Positions 24,755-35,128 of a DNA stretch of 64,000 bases are shown here, one piece after another; position 1 is the stretch's first letter, and the number at the start of each line of letters is the position of its first letter. The translations under genes and the position numbers were made by a program. A model generated the notes under the pieces. It did no database searches and was not told the DNA's origin. It saw only the letters and a list, made by a program, of their open reading frames with translations. Where the stretch lies: the NCBI GenBank assembly GCA_015258715.1, contig JABZHR010000002.1, positions 117,713 through 181,712 of the forward strand, given 5' to 3'. The stretch comes from Atopobium sp. (lineage in GTDB: Bacteria > Actinomycetota > Coriobacteriia > Coriobacteriales > Atopobiaceae).

Positions 24755-26248
24755 ATGGGACGAGCAAGCGGAGTACTTTTGGCCGTTTCTTCTCTTCCAA
24801 ATTCATATGGGATTGGCACGTTTGGCAAAGAAGCCTACGATTTTATCGATTTTCTCGTCAGAACTAAACAAAGGTATTGGCAGGTCTTACCTCTTACTAC
24901 TACAAGTTATGGTGACTCTCCTTACCAGTCGTTTTCTGCAGCAGCAGGAAGTCCTTACTATATTGATCTAAAAGATCTTGAAAAACTTGGATATTTGAAG
25001 TCAGATGACTTTGAAGATGTTTCTTTTGGAACTAGTAAAACTTGCATTGATTATGGTGCGCTTTTTGTAAATCATCGTCGCTTGCTTAATCGTGCTTTTG
25101 ATAGGTTTGTGCAAGATGTACCTGCTGATTTTGAGAAGTTCTGCCACGATCAGGCAGAGTGGCTTGATCCTTACGCGGAGTTCATGTCTTTGAAGGAAGA
25201 GTTTGGTCATAAAGCCTACTGGGAGTGGCCAAAACATTACCAGCAAAGAAATGAAACAACTGCACAAGAGATTAAGAAACTGCAAAAGTCAGTTCTGTAT
25301 CACAAGATGACTCAGTATTTCTTCTTTACTCAATGGGCAAAGGTTAAGGCTTATGCCAATAAAAGGGGAGTACTTATAATCGGTGACCTTCCCATTTATG
25401 TCTCGCGCGATTCTGTTGAGATGTGGGCACAGCCAGAACTGTTTAAAACGGATGAAACAGGACGGCCTATTACGGTTGCGGGTACTCCTCCCGATCAATT
25501 TTCTTCTACCGGTCAATATTGGGGAAACCCCATTTATAACTGGGAGTATATGAAAAAATCGCACTACGCATGGTGGGTTTGGCGAGTACGAACAAACCTT
25601 GAGATGTTTGATGTGCTTCGTATCGATCATTTTAGGGGCTTTGAAGCATACTGGGAGATTCCTTACGGAGCTGCGGAAGCTACAGAGGGCAAATGGACTA
25701 AAGGTCCAGATATGGAGCTGTTTGAGGAGCTAGAGAAACAGCTTGGAAAGCTTCCAATCATTGCAGAGGATCTGGGTTTGATTACACCAGAGCTTATTGT
25801 CATGCGAGAAAAAACTGGTTTCCCAGGAATGAAAATCTTGCAATACGGATTTGACGGAAAGCATGATTCAAGAGATCTTCCTCACAACTACACTGCAAAT
25901 ACCATTGCATATGTAGGAACACATGACAATCCAACTGCTCGCGGCTGGTACGAGACACAGGCTAGTGATAGAGAGCGTGAACAGGCAGACATCTACTTGC
26001 ATCGCTCAAAAGATGAGCCAATTGGTGAGGCGCTTTCTCGTGGAATCGCAGCTTCTGTGAGTGACACTTGTATTCACACCATGCAAGATCTTCTCGGCTT
26101 AGACGATTCTGCACGCATGAATATTCCAGCTACTGTTGGTGGTAACTGGTGCTGGCGTATGAAGCAAGGGGCTATCACGCGTCACACAGAAGATTTTTTA
26201 AGAACTATCACTGAGATGTACTTCAGGGTGTACAAAGAGGAGAAGTAA
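24755..26248 (+). CDS. malQ: 4-alpha-glucanotransferase (amylomaltase)
   Basis: GH77 enzyme (497 aa) that disproportionates maltodextrins, making longer glucans for the phosphorylase and releasing glucose. Motifs: GIGTFGKEAYDFIDFL near the N-terminus, the nucleophile aspartate in LRIDHFRGFEAYWEIP near residue 292, the acid in IIAEDLG near 340, and the stabilising aspartate in VGTHDNPT near 392. The stop TAA overlaps the glgP start (TAATG), so it is coupled with the phosphorylase. Cytoplasmic. Confidence 0.96.
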   Translation: MGRASGVLLAVSSLPNSYGIGTFGKEAYDFIDFLVRTKQRYWQVLPLTTTSYGDSPYQSFSAAAGSPYYIDLKDLEKLGYLKSDDFEDVSFGTSKTCIDYGALFVNHRRLLNRAFDRFVQDVPADFEKFCHDQAEWLDPYAEFMSLKEEFGHKAYWEWPKHYQQRNETTAQEIKKLQKSVLYHKMTQYFFFTQWAKVKAYANKRGVLIIGDLPIYVSRDSVEMWAQPELFKTDETGRPITVAGTPPDQFSSTGQYWGNPIYNWEYMKKSHYAWWVWRVRTNLEMFDVLRIDHFRGFEAYWEIPYGAAEATEGKWTKGPDMELFEELEKQLGKLPIIAEDLGLITPELIVMREKTGFPGMKILQYGFDGKHDSRDLPHNYTANTIAYVGTHDNPTARGWYETQASDREREQADIYLHRSKDEPIGEALSRGIAASVSDTCIHTMQDLLGLDDSARMNIPATVGGNWCWRMKQGAITRHTEDFLRTITEMYFRVYKEEK

Positions 26249-28512
26249 TGAACTTAGACACCTTATCTCTTCAACAATTTGGTCAACCTCTGTCTGAAAT
26301 TACTGACAGTCAGGTTTTTGAGTTGCTACTTCAGGTGGTTAAGAGTAAGTCAGACGCTCTACCGTTAAACAATGGTAAGAAGAGGCTTTATTACATCTCT
26401 GCAGAGTTTCTCATTGGAAAACTGCTCTCAAATAACCTCATTAATCTGGGAATTTATAACGAGGTAAAAGAGCAACTCTCCAAGGCTGGGCATTCATTAG
26501 AAGATATTGAAGAGCTTGAAGTTGAACCTTCGCTTGGAAACGGCGGTCTTGGTAGGCTGGCAGCATGCTTTATCGATTCTATGTCCACACTTGGTCTACC
26601 AGGCGATGGTGTGGGTCTTAAGTATCATTTTGGCCTCTTCCATCAGAAGTTTTCAGACAGACAGCAAACCGCTGTTCCAGACGCTTGGCTTTCTGATGAC
26701 AGGTGGCTTGAAGATGAGAAGACGTCATTTACCGTGGAATTTGGGGATTTCTCGGTGACGTCTGAGCTCTATTCCATTGACGTTTTGGGATATGACCGAA
26801 CAAAGAAAAACAGACTTCGCTTGTTTGATCTGCAAAGCATTGATGACTCATTAGTTTCTGATGACGCTATTGATTTTGATAAGACTGCATTAAAAAAGAA
26901 TTTAACGCTCTTTTTGTATCCCGACGATTCGGACGAAGACGGTCAGCTTCTTCGTGTGTATCAGCAATATTTTATGGTTTCAAATGCTGCACAGCTGATT
27001 GTTAAAGAGGCGGTTGAGCGCGGCAGTAATGTTCATGACCTCGCTGACTATGTTGTGATCCAGATTAACGACACGCACCCCACAATGGTAATTCCAGAGC
27101 TTATTCGTATCTTGACTGAGAAATACGATATTTCGTTTGAAGAGTCTGTAGACATTGTTTCTTCATTGGTCGCGTACACAAATCATACGATTTTGGCAGA
27201 AGCTCTTGAGAAATGGCCTCTTAAATTTATCGAAGAAGTTTCTCCAAAGATTGCTTCGATTATCAAAAAGCTTGACGAACACATCCGTAGTACCGTTGCA
27301 GATCCAAGTGTACAAGTCATCATTGATAAGAAAGTTCACATGGCTAACCTTGCCATTCATTACGGCTTTAGTATCAATGGTGTTGCAGCGCTTCATACTA
27401 AGATTTTGGAAGAGACAGAGCTCAAGCCATTCTTTGATTTGTACCCAGAGAAATTCTCTAACAAAACTAATGGAATCACTTTCCGTCGCTGGCTAATGGG
27501 TTGTAATCCCGAGCTTGCCGAGTATCTTGATGCGTTATTAGGAGATGATTGGAGAACAACCGCTCATCTCGAGGGGCTTTTAGAGTATCGCGATAACGAA
27601 GAAGTCCTCAATCAGCTGCAGGAAATAAAGCAAGTTGCAAAAGATCGAATGGTCAAATTTTTGCTGGACAATCAAGATACAAAAGTTAATGCCGACTCCA
27701 TTATTGATGTCCAGGTGAAGCGTTTCCACGAATATAAGCGTCAGCAAATGCTATTGCTTTATTTGATTTGGAAATATTTTGATATTAAGTCTGGACACCT
27801 TCCAAAGCATCCTATTACTGTTATTTTTGGCGGTAAGGCTGCACCAGCATACGTGGCTGCTCAAGATATCATTCATGCAATTCTTGTTCTCTCGTCTTTG
27901 ATTGCAAACGATGCAGATGTTTCACCATATCTTCAGGTGATAATGATCGAGAATTACAACGTTACTGCCGCTGAGCACGTTATTCCAGCAGCAGATATCT
28001 CTGAGCAGATTTCACTGGCTTCCAAGGAGGCTTCTGGAACTTCCAACATGAAGTTCATGCTTAACGGCGCTGTTACCGTTTGCACAGTTGATGGTGCAAA
28101 TGTAGAAATTGCCGACTTGGTAGGCAAGGAGAATATCTACACGTTTGGTGCTTCGAGTGATGAGGTTGTAAGCCTTTATGAGCACAAAGGTTACAAAGCA
28201 AAAGAGTTTTATAAGAAGCCCCAGATTAAACCACTCGTTGATTTCTTAATTAGCCCAGAGTTTATTTCTCTTGGAAATGAGGAGCGCCTGGAGCGTCTTC
28301 ATAAAAACTTGTGCTCAAAAGACTGGTTTATGACACTGCTTGATTTGGAAGCATACATTTCAACAAAAGAGCACGTGTTCGATGATTATGAGGATAGGAG
28401 AGCGTGGCTCCAGAAGTCCCTTGCAAATATTGCCATGGCAGGAACATTCTCATCTGATAGAACTATTGCCGAATATAACAATGAGATTTGGCACCTTACT
28501 CCTGATAAGTAG
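26248..28512 (+). CDS. glgP: Glycogen/maltodextrin phosphorylase
   Basis: GT35 enzyme (754 aa) that splits alpha-1,4-glucans with phosphate to glucose 1-phosphate, using PLP. Seen: the glycine-rich segment EVEPSLGNGGLGRLAACFIDS near residue 92, QINDTHPTMVIPEL near 275, the IDVQVKRFHEYKRQ segment, and the PLP lysine in EASGTSNMKFMLNGAVT near residue 600. Together with MalQ and the ABC importer it forms a complete route from imported maltodextrin to sugar phosphate. Ends 12 bp before an untranslated stretch with a hairpin at 28586. Confidence 0.96.
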   Translation: MNLDTLSLQQFGQPLSEITDSQVFELLLQVVKSKSDALPLNNGKKRLYYISAEFLIGKLLSNNLINLGIYNEVKEQLSKAGHSLEDIEELEVEPSLGNGGLGRLAACFIDSMSTLGLPGDGVGLKYHFGLFHQKFSDRQQTAVPDAWLSDDRWLEDEKTSFTVEFGDFSVTSELYSIDVLGYDRTKKNRLRLFDLQSIDDSLVSDDAIDFDKTALKKNLTLFLYPDDSDEDGQLLRVYQQYFMVSNAAQLIVKEAVERGSNVHDLADYVVIQINDTHPTMVIPELIRILTEKYDISFEESVDIVSSLVAYTNHTILAEALEKWPLKFIEEVSPKIASIIKKLDEHIRSTVADPSVQVIIDKKVHMANLAIHYGFSINGVAALHTKILEETELKPFFDLYPEKFSNKTNGITFRRWLMGCNPELAEYLDALLGDDWRTTAHLEGLLEYRDNEEVLNQLQEIKQVAKDRMVKFLLDNQDTKVNADSIIDVQVKRFHEYKRQQMLLLYLIWKYFDIKSGHLPKHPITVIFGGKAAPAYVAAQDIIHAILVLSSLIANDADVSPYLQVIMIENYNVTAAEHVIPAADISEQISLASKEASGTSNMKFMLNGAVTVCTVDGANVEIADLVGKENIYTFGASSDEVVSLYEHKGYKAKEFYKKPQIKPLVDFLISPEFISLGNEERLERLHKNLCSKDWFMTLLDLEAYISTKEHVFDDYEDRRAWLQKSLANIAMAGTFSSDRTIAEYNNEIWHLTPDK

Positions 28513-28585
28513 ATGTAAGTAATACGGACCAGCAAACCGCCACTTAAGCCAGCGGTCTCATGCAGTCTTAACAAGCGGACTTAAC

Positions 28586-28616
28586 AAGCGGCCTAGACCA
28601 GTAGTCTAGGCCGCTT
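28586..28616 (+). terminator. Hairpin after glgP
   Basis: AAGCGGCCTAGAC at 28586-28598 pairs with GTCTAGGCCGCTT at 28604-28616. There is no U-run after it, so it may act as an mRNA 3' end rather than a classical terminator. Confidence 0.65.
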
Positions 28617-28742
28617 AAATGTGTTCCTCTAGCGATTTAATGAACGAAAATATCATCTGTTTTGGTCTCATCTGCATAAATGACAAGAAATGAGCTATGG
28701 TATATACATAAATATTCACCCTTCACGCTGAAAGAAGGATGT

Positions 28743-30632
28743 ATGAACAGCACTTCTGTTAGAAGCGTTAGAAGCACTCGATTTTCTCGCTTTACGGTTT
28801 TAGCAATTTGCATGCTTTTTGTGGGCGCAATTCTGGCGTTTGCCTTTCCACGCACGGCATTTGCTGCTGACCCAACAGTTTATTCCGAAGATGTGGACGG
28901 CGCTCCGCTGGACGGTACACATACCTCGGCAAATCCATTCCCAGATTTCATCTCTGATGCTGAAATTCAGGCAGAGATTACTGCTCAGGCCACTAAACCG
29001 CGAGAGGACCGTACAGGTGTCATCGCGCGTTATTACTGGGTAAAGCCTGATGGAACTGCGCTCAAGCTGGACATGGATCCAACTAAATATTCTGTTGCGC
29101 AGATGATTGCTGAGGGCGGAGAAATTCGTGCTTACTACGTCCTTCTCGGCGATACAGAGAATCTGATCAACTTCCCACACAATGATCCAAATGGTTATGG
29201 CTTGCGTAAGGTGGCTGTTTCGGCGCATGCTGCTGTTGATACGTACAAGCCAATGGATGCAACAGGTGCTCTTTCGGGTGGTGGTCCAAAGACTAATTTG
29301 ATGTTTACCGTCAAGGTCAATGGTCAGTCTATTATGGGTGGCACTTCTTATGAAGAGCCTGCTGCTGTATTTACTGCACCAGTCACAGCTCGTCAGTACA
29401 TTGAGTTCTCCGCACCACTGAACATCTCTGATAGGTCTTATCAACTGGGAATTCAGGGTGGTATCAAGAAATCTTGGGGAGGCACTCACGCATACACCAA
29501 GCGTTATCCTGCGCGAGTTATTGATACAGCAACGGCTGTGTATCACTATGTCGACGATCTTGCATACAGGCAGCTTAATGGCCTTGGTCTAAGTGATCCT
29601 ATTGCGCAAAGAAATGCTGGCCTTCCTATTTATGGTAACGGTGCAGTAAGTGTTCTTGGTCTTGATGATCTTGCTGCTACCTATACAACCTCCGCAGCAT
29701 TTGAGGATCGTCAGGTGTCTGCTCGTTACAACACAAAGGGTCATGTTGTGTACATGCCCGAGTATGCTGGCGTTACTGCAGATGACTCTGTTGCCGGCGG
29801 TAATAAGTTTGAGACTGATCCTTCAACCAATCTGTTGCTGACCACTGTTCGTAAGTCGGTTGACGAGATTAAGGCCGCGGGACCTGGTGATTCTTACGTC
29901 TACATTGCAAACGATATCGATGTCCCAGAGGGAACATCTCTTGCAATTGGTACGTATAACTCTGGCCCTCGCGATAATTCGGTTTTGGCTCCTGGCTTCA
30001 ACGCAGACGGTTCTGTAAACCGTACCAGGCAGTATTACCTCACGTATCGTGCAGTTCCTTCTCCTTTGAAGCTTGTGAAGACTGACTCTGATGATGCCTC
30101 CAAGCCTGTTGCTGGTGCAACCTATAGCCTATACAAGGCTGACGGCACACTGGTCAAAGAGGGAATCACTACTGGCGCTGATGGTACTTTCACATCCGGC
30201 GATATTCTTACAAAGACAGAGCTAACCGCACTGGTTCAGAACACTGCAGCAACTGCAGACCTACTGACCAAGGGCATTTATCAGGATGGAGATAAGTTCT
30301 ATCTGACACCGGGCGATTATTATCTGGTTGAGACCGCATCTCCAGAGGGATATGAACTCAATGCAAATCAGATTCCGTTTACGGTAACTCCCGCAACATT
30401 CAATGCTGCAGACCAGACCATTGTTCCTACGGAAGTTGCTACAGCTGATAAGCCAATAACTCCTACACCAACCCCAACGCCAGATCCTAATCCAGAGCCA
30501 AAGCCTAAGACTCCTAAGAAGAAGAGGTCTAACCTGCCAGATACTGGCGATGCAATGTCCATTGCAAGCGCACTTGCTGCTGCAGGTATTATTACTTCCG
30601 GTCTTGCGTACTCTGTAAAGGCTCGTCGTTAG
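28743..30632 (+). CDS. LPXTG-anchored surface protein with a CnaB/SpaA-like domain
   Basis: Cell-wall protein (629 aa). An N-terminal signal peptide is at about 1-41 (basic start, hydrophobic FTVLAICMLFVGAILAFAF, cleavage near TAFA-AD). A large region of unknown fold covers about 45-440. A SpaA/CnaB-type beta domain lies at about 443-560, KLVKTDSDDASKPVAGATYSLY to DYYLVETASPEGYELN. A proline/lysine spacer and the sortase signal NLPDTG with hydrophobic helix and KARR tail complete it. The chosen ATG (28743) follows GAAAGAAGGA; an upstream in-frame ATG has no site. Likely adhesin or pilin-like surface protein. No sortase gene is next to it. Confidence 0.9.
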   Translation: MNSTSVRSVRSTRFSRFTVLAICMLFVGAILAFAFPRTAFAADPTVYSEDVDGAPLDGTHTSANPFPDFISDAEIQAEITAQATKPREDRTGVIARYYWVKPDGTALKLDMDPTKYSVAQMIAEGGEIRAYYVLLGDTENLINFPHNDPNGYGLRKVAVSAHAAVDTYKPMDATGALSGGGPKTNLMFTVKVNGQSIMGGTSYEEPAAVFTAPVTARQYIEFSAPLNISDRSYQLGIQGGIKKSWGGTHAYTKRYPARVIDTATAVYHYVDDLAYRQLNGLGLSDPIAQRNAGLPIYGNGAVSVLGLDDLAATYTTSAAFEDRQVSARYNTKGHVVYMPEYAGVTADDSVAGGNKFETDPSTNLLLTTVRKSVDEIKAAGPGDSYVYIANDIDVPEGTSLAIGTYNSGPRDNSVLAPGFNADGSVNRTRQYYLTYRAVPSPLKLVKTDSDDASKPVAGATYSLYKADGTLVKEGITTGADGTFTSGDILTKTELTALVQNTAATADLLTKGIYQDGDKFYLTPGDYYLVETASPEGYELNANQIPFTVTPATFNAADQTIVPTEVATADKPITPTPTPTPDPNPEPKPKTPKKKRSNLPDTGDAMSIASALAAAGIITSGLAYSVKARR

Positions 30633-30656
30633 TTTTGGCGTATAGATCACAAGTGC

Positions 30657-30691
30657 AAAGAAGGCTGTGCTTCGCACAGCCTTCTTTTTTT
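30657..30691 (+). terminator. Terminator after the LPXTG gene
   Basis: AAAGAAGGCTGTGC at 30657-30670 pairs with GCACAGCCTTCTTT at 30674-30687, three-base loop, then TTTT. Confidence 0.93.
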
Positions 30692-30786
30692 CTGCTTGAA
30701 GTCTGGCATAGTTGACGCTTAGTTGAATGCTGACCTGCACAGTCTGTGCAATCGAGGCTGTTTGAGGACAAGCATATCTCCCAAGT

Positions 30787-30934
30787 GGTAAAAAATGCGT
30801 TTAGTTGGAGATTTCATTTTTCTGCATACAACGTTTGCCCAGATAAAAGTTTTTGGTGCGGTAAAAAATCGTCTTAGTTGGAGATAAATCGGCTAATTTT
30901 CATTTTTCATTTCCAACTAAACGCGTTTTTTACC
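30787..30934. repeat. Repeat family A, locus 2: two direct and one inverted 24-bp unit
   Basis: Units at 30787-30810 (+, identical over 28 bases with locus 1 at 11720-11747), 30860-30883 (+, diverged) and 30911-30934 (-). As at locus 1 a plus unit is followed by a minus unit with CAGCAC just outside. The surrounding gap (30692-31193) has no gene apart from this. A 143-codon minus-strand frame at 31052-31483 merely overlaps the two tRNAs. Confidence 0.85.
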
Positions 30935-31193
30935 TTTTTCAGCACATAATTTTGAAGGCAAAAATTACGTATTCATAGAAATGAATTTAATTGTATGAAT
31001 ATTCAAGGAAATTAATCAAAAGTAGATGATGACAAGTAAAGAGGAAAATTGCTAATAAAATGTTTGGGAAAATAGGGAAGAGGCACAGAAAAAAGCCGTA
31101 ACGCGCTTAAAAGTTATCAGCGTGTTCGACAGAGTCACAGCAAGAACAAGCTGAATAAACAGGGAAGTGATGGAAGAAAAATAGGGAATTTTA

Positions 31194-31269
31194 TGGAGCG
31201 GCGGACGGGACTCGAACCCGCAACAGTCAGCTTGGAAGGCTGATGCTCTACCAATTGAACTACCGCCGC
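31194..31269 (-). tRNA. tRNA-Gly(TCC)
   Basis: Minus strand: acceptor GCGGCGG pairs with CCGCCGC, T73 and encoded CCA. Anticodon loop CTTCCAA gives TCC. It lies downstream of tRNA-Pro in the same direction, 23 bp apart. Confidence 0.95.
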
Positions 31270-31292
31270 AAGGGTAAAGCAAAAAGAAAAAA

Positions 31293-31369
31293 TGGTCGGG
31301 GTGACTGGATTCGAACCAGCGACCCACTGCTCCCAAAGCAGTTGCGCTACCAAGCTGCGCTACACCCCG
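31293..31369 (-). tRNA. tRNA-Pro(TGG)
   Basis: Minus strand: acceptor CGGGGTG pairs with CACCCCG, A73 and encoded CCA. Stem ACTGC/GCAGT encloses loop TTTGGGA, giving TGG. Probably co-transcribed with tRNA-Gly. Confidence 0.95.
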
Positions 31370-31452
31370 AGCCGAGAGAAAAGTATAGGTGACAAATCGC
31401 CCGAGAGCAAGAAGAAATTGCAATCTTTTTGAACTAATTTTTCGTCTATTAG

Positions 31453-32856
<1,404 letters not shown>

Positions 32857-32869
32857 TTTGCATCGCATT

Positions 32870-32882
32870 TGGCGAGAAACCC
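32870..32882 (+). repeat. Dispersed 13-mer TGGCGAGAAACCC, copy 6
   Basis: Exact copy 14 bp after the gdhA stop. The next bases (CGATGCAGCGGCA) resemble those after copy 4 (CGTTGCACCGGCA), so similarity extends past the 13-mer. Confidence 0.85.
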
Positions 32883-32942
32883 GATGCAGCGGCATTTGAT
32901 TGTCTATCTTCACTGCCGGCTTGGCTTCAACGTAACTACTAA

Positions 32943-32975
32943 AAAGGACCTTGGTCTCCCAAGGTCCTTTTTTGT
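32943..32975. terminator. Bidirectional terminator between gdhA and mpg
   Basis: AAAGGACCTTGG at 32943-32954 pairs with CCAAGGTCCTTT at 32959-32970, with T-runs on both strands. It serves two convergent genes. Confidence 0.92.
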
Positions 32976-33022
32976 TCTGCTCATTGATAGTATTTTGGTC
33001 CCGCCTTGCGCTCTTGAAACCC

Positions 33023-33709
33023 CTAAGCTCGTGAAACAAATGCGTTTCCTTCGATGAAAAAGCGTTTTGGCGCATCTACGTTTTTACTAATCCCTACGCG
33101 AGGTGAACTCCCAATCGTTTCACCTGGTAGCAGGGGAGCAAAGTCCAGCACAAGCGGCTCAACTGTCAGGTCATGTCCGTAGAGTTCCTTGTCAATGCCA
33201 AGCGCCGCACACACCTTACCTGGCCCGTTGGTGAGGTCGCGCAGCTTGAGCGGGTGCTTACGCGCACGTTCCGCTTGCGCTTTGCCAGCACGTCCCGCCT
33301 GCGCTTCCTCGCAGCCGATGCCTACGCTTGCTGTCTGCAGTCCCTTGTGCGCGCGTCCCGCCTCGCGGAGCTCGCGCATCACCTCTACACCTTCAAGCGG
33401 CTCAACCGCGCGCACCAAGCAACCGCTGCCAAAGCCCTCAGGACCACACACTACATTGCAGCAGTGATGCATTCCGTACGAAACATACACGTACAGATGA
33501 CCCGCAGGTCCAAACATGGCTGCATTGCGCTCGCTAGGACCGCCAAACGCGTGACTTGCGGGATCATCTTGGTCGTAAGCCTCGGTCTCCACAATTCTTG
33601 CAACTAGTTTGTGTTTCTCGCCATTAAGCGTAATTGTCCTTGTCAGAGTGCATCCCAGCAGCAGCGGCGCGGCCACGTCTGAGGGATTCTCTAGAAAATC
33701 TGGAAACAT
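33023..33709 (-). CDS. mpg: DNA-3-methyladenine glycosylase (AAG/Mpg family)
   Basis: Removes alkylated purines from DNA to begin base-excision repair. The 228-aa length is slightly above average. Family motifs: LLGCTLTRTI near residue 17, ARIVETEAYDQDDPASHAF near 38-56 (with the conserved ETEAY), GHLYVYVSYGMHHCCNVVCG near 69-88, and LTNGPGKVCAALGI near 160. An insertion at about 132-150 is rich in Ala, Arg and Glu, G+C-rich in DNA, and not part of the family core. It is divergent from carAB. Confidence 0.93.
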   Translation of the reverse strand: MFPDFLENPSDVAAPLLLGCTLTRTITLNGEKHKLVARIVETEAYDQDDPASHAFGGPSERNAAMFGPAGHLYVYVSYGMHHCCNVVCGPEGFGSGCLVRAVEPLEGVEVMRELREAGRAHKGLQTASVGIGCEEAQAGRAGKAQAERARKHPLKLRDLTNGPGKVCAALGIDKELYGHDLTVEPLVLDFAPLLPGETIGSSPRVGISKNVDAPKRFFIEGNAFVSRA

Positions 33710-33734
33710 GCCATCTCCTTTATTAGTTATGCGC

Positions 33735-33740
33735 TACAAT
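33735..33740 (+). promoter_or_regulatory. Probable -10 box of carAB
   Basis: TACAAT 9 bp upstream of the PyrR-type leader element; no convincing -35 box. A start point near 33747 would put the leader element at the very 5' end of the mRNA. Confidence 0.5.
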
Positions 33741-33748
33741 ACTACCAA

Positions 33749-33779
33749 CCTTTAAGGACGGTGCGAGACACCGGCAAGG
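33749..33779 (+). promoter_or_regulatory. PyrR-binding leader element upstream of carAB
   Basis: The sequence starts CCTTTAAGGACGGTG and ends CACCGGCAAGG. It matches the shape of PyrR anti-antiterminator RNA: outer CCUU/AAGG pairs, an internal loop, an upper stem CGGUG/CACCG and the loop CGAGA. Together with the terminator just downstream this predicts attenuation of carAB by PyrR when uridine nucleotides are high. PyrR itself is not in the window. Confidence 0.75.
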
Positions 33780-33810
33780 CCCATAGCGTTGAGTACGCAT
33801 GTTCGCTGTT

Positions 33811-33838
33811 GAGCCTCCACAAGGAGTGCTCTTTTTTT
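33811..33838 (+). terminator. Attenuator terminator of the carAB leader
   Basis: GAGCCTCC pairs with GGAGTGCTC (one bulged T), followed by TTTTTTT. It sits 37 bp before the carA start, inside the leader. Confidence 0.8.
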
Positions 33839-33874
33839 ATGGCTCGGCATGCTCCTACGCAGATCGGAGAGTAT

Positions 33875-35128
33875 ATGAATCCACTGGCAAGTGCCACTTC
33901 GCAGCCTCGCGCGCTGCTTGTTCTCGAAGACGGAACAACCTTCGAGGGGAGGTGCTGTGGTGCTAGTGGAGAGACCTTCGGCGAGATTGTTTTTAACACG
34001 TCTATGACCGGCTACCAGGAGATTATTTCCGATCCAAGTTATGCCGGCCAGATTGTCACGCTGACTTATCCGCAGGTAGGAAACTACGGCATCGATCCTG
34101 CGGTCATGCAGCGAGATGTCTTGCACCTGCGTGGTTTTGTTGTGCACGACATGTGCTACGAGCCAAGCAACTGGACATCCAAGCAGAGCCTGCCAGAGTT
34201 TCTGCAGGAAAACGGCGTCGTTGCCATCGAGGGCATCGATACCCGCGCCCTGACCATGCACCTGCGCGACCATGGCGCACAGAAGGCGGCCATCTCCACC
34301 GAGGACCTGGATCCTGCCCACCTGCTCGCGCGCGTCCAGGCGTCGCCCAACATCTCCGAGCACAATTTTGTCCCCGACGTCTCCGTTGACGCGCCTCACG
34401 TTGTTCTCGCTACGTCCAAGAAGCGCTTCAACGTTGTCGCGTACGACTGTGGCGAGAAGAACGGCATTCTCCAGGGTCTTGCGGCAAACGGCTGCGAGGT
34501 CACGGTTGTACCGTGGAACACACCTGCTGAGGACGCCTTGGCCTACAACCCAGACGGCATCTTCTTCTCCAACGGCCCTGGTGACCCAGAGCAGGTTGAC
34601 GCTACGCAGGAGGCCGCTCGCGGCGTTCTGGGCAAGGTCCCCGTCTTTGGTATCTGCCTGGGCAACCAGATGCTCTCCATTGTCGCAGGTGCAGATATCG
34701 AGAAACTCAAATTTGGACACCATGGTGGCAACGAACCAGTTATGAATCTTCTGACCGGCAAGGTTGAGATTACTGCTCAGAATCACAACTATGGTTTGGT
34801 ATTCCCAAGTCTGGGCAAGCTCATTGCAGAGGAGTCTGGTGGAATCTCCGAACACTTTGACAACCTCTGCGAGTGGTCTGCAAGACGCATTGCTCCTGTT
34901 GTCCAAACAAAGGAGTTCGGCCGCGTCAGACTCACACACGTAAACCTTAACGACGGAACTCCAGAGGGCATTCAGTTCCTGGATATTCCAGCGTTTTCCG
35001 TCCAGTATCACCCTGAGGCAAGCCCAGGACCTCACGATTCATCTTATTTGTTCAAGGCATTTGCTCGTTTGATGGAGGGACAGTCTGACTATCTTGCCAT
35101 CGACGTTCGTGAGGGGAGGCGCTTCTAA
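33875..35128 (+). CDS. carA: Carbamoyl-phosphate synthase small (glutaminase) subunit
   Basis: Hydrolyses glutamine and channels ammonia to CarB for carbamoyl phosphate, the first step of pyrimidine (and arginine) synthesis. It is 417 aa from ATG 33875, which follows CGGAGA; the longer open frame upstream runs through the attenuator and is not translated as one protein. N-terminal domain [12 protein letters not shown], then the glutaminase domain with the nucleophile in VFGICLGNQ, and the His and Glu in [10 protein letters not shown] near the C-terminus. Between the two domains is [20 protein letters not shown]. The stop overlaps carB by one base (TAATG). Confidence 0.95.
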   Translation: MNPLASATSQPRALLVLEDGTTFEGRCCGASGETFGEIVFNTSMTGYQEIISDPSYAGQIVTLTYPQVGNYGIDPAVMQRDVLHLRGFVVHDMCYEPSNWTSKQSLPEFLQENGVVAIEGIDTRALTMHLRDHGAQKAAISTEDLDPAHLLARVQASPNISEHNFVPDVSVDAPHVVLATSKKRFNVVAYDCGEKNGILQGLAANGCEVTVVPWNTPAEDALAYNPDGIFFSNGPGDPEQVDATQEAARGVLGKVPVFGICLGNQMLSIVAGADIEKLKFGHHGGNEPVMNLLTGKVEITAQNHNYGLVFPSLGKLIAEESGGISEHFDNLCEWSARRIAPVVQTKEFGRVRLTHVNLNDGTPEGIQFLDIPAFSVQYHPEASPGPHDSSYLFKAFARLMEGQSDYLAIDVREGRRF

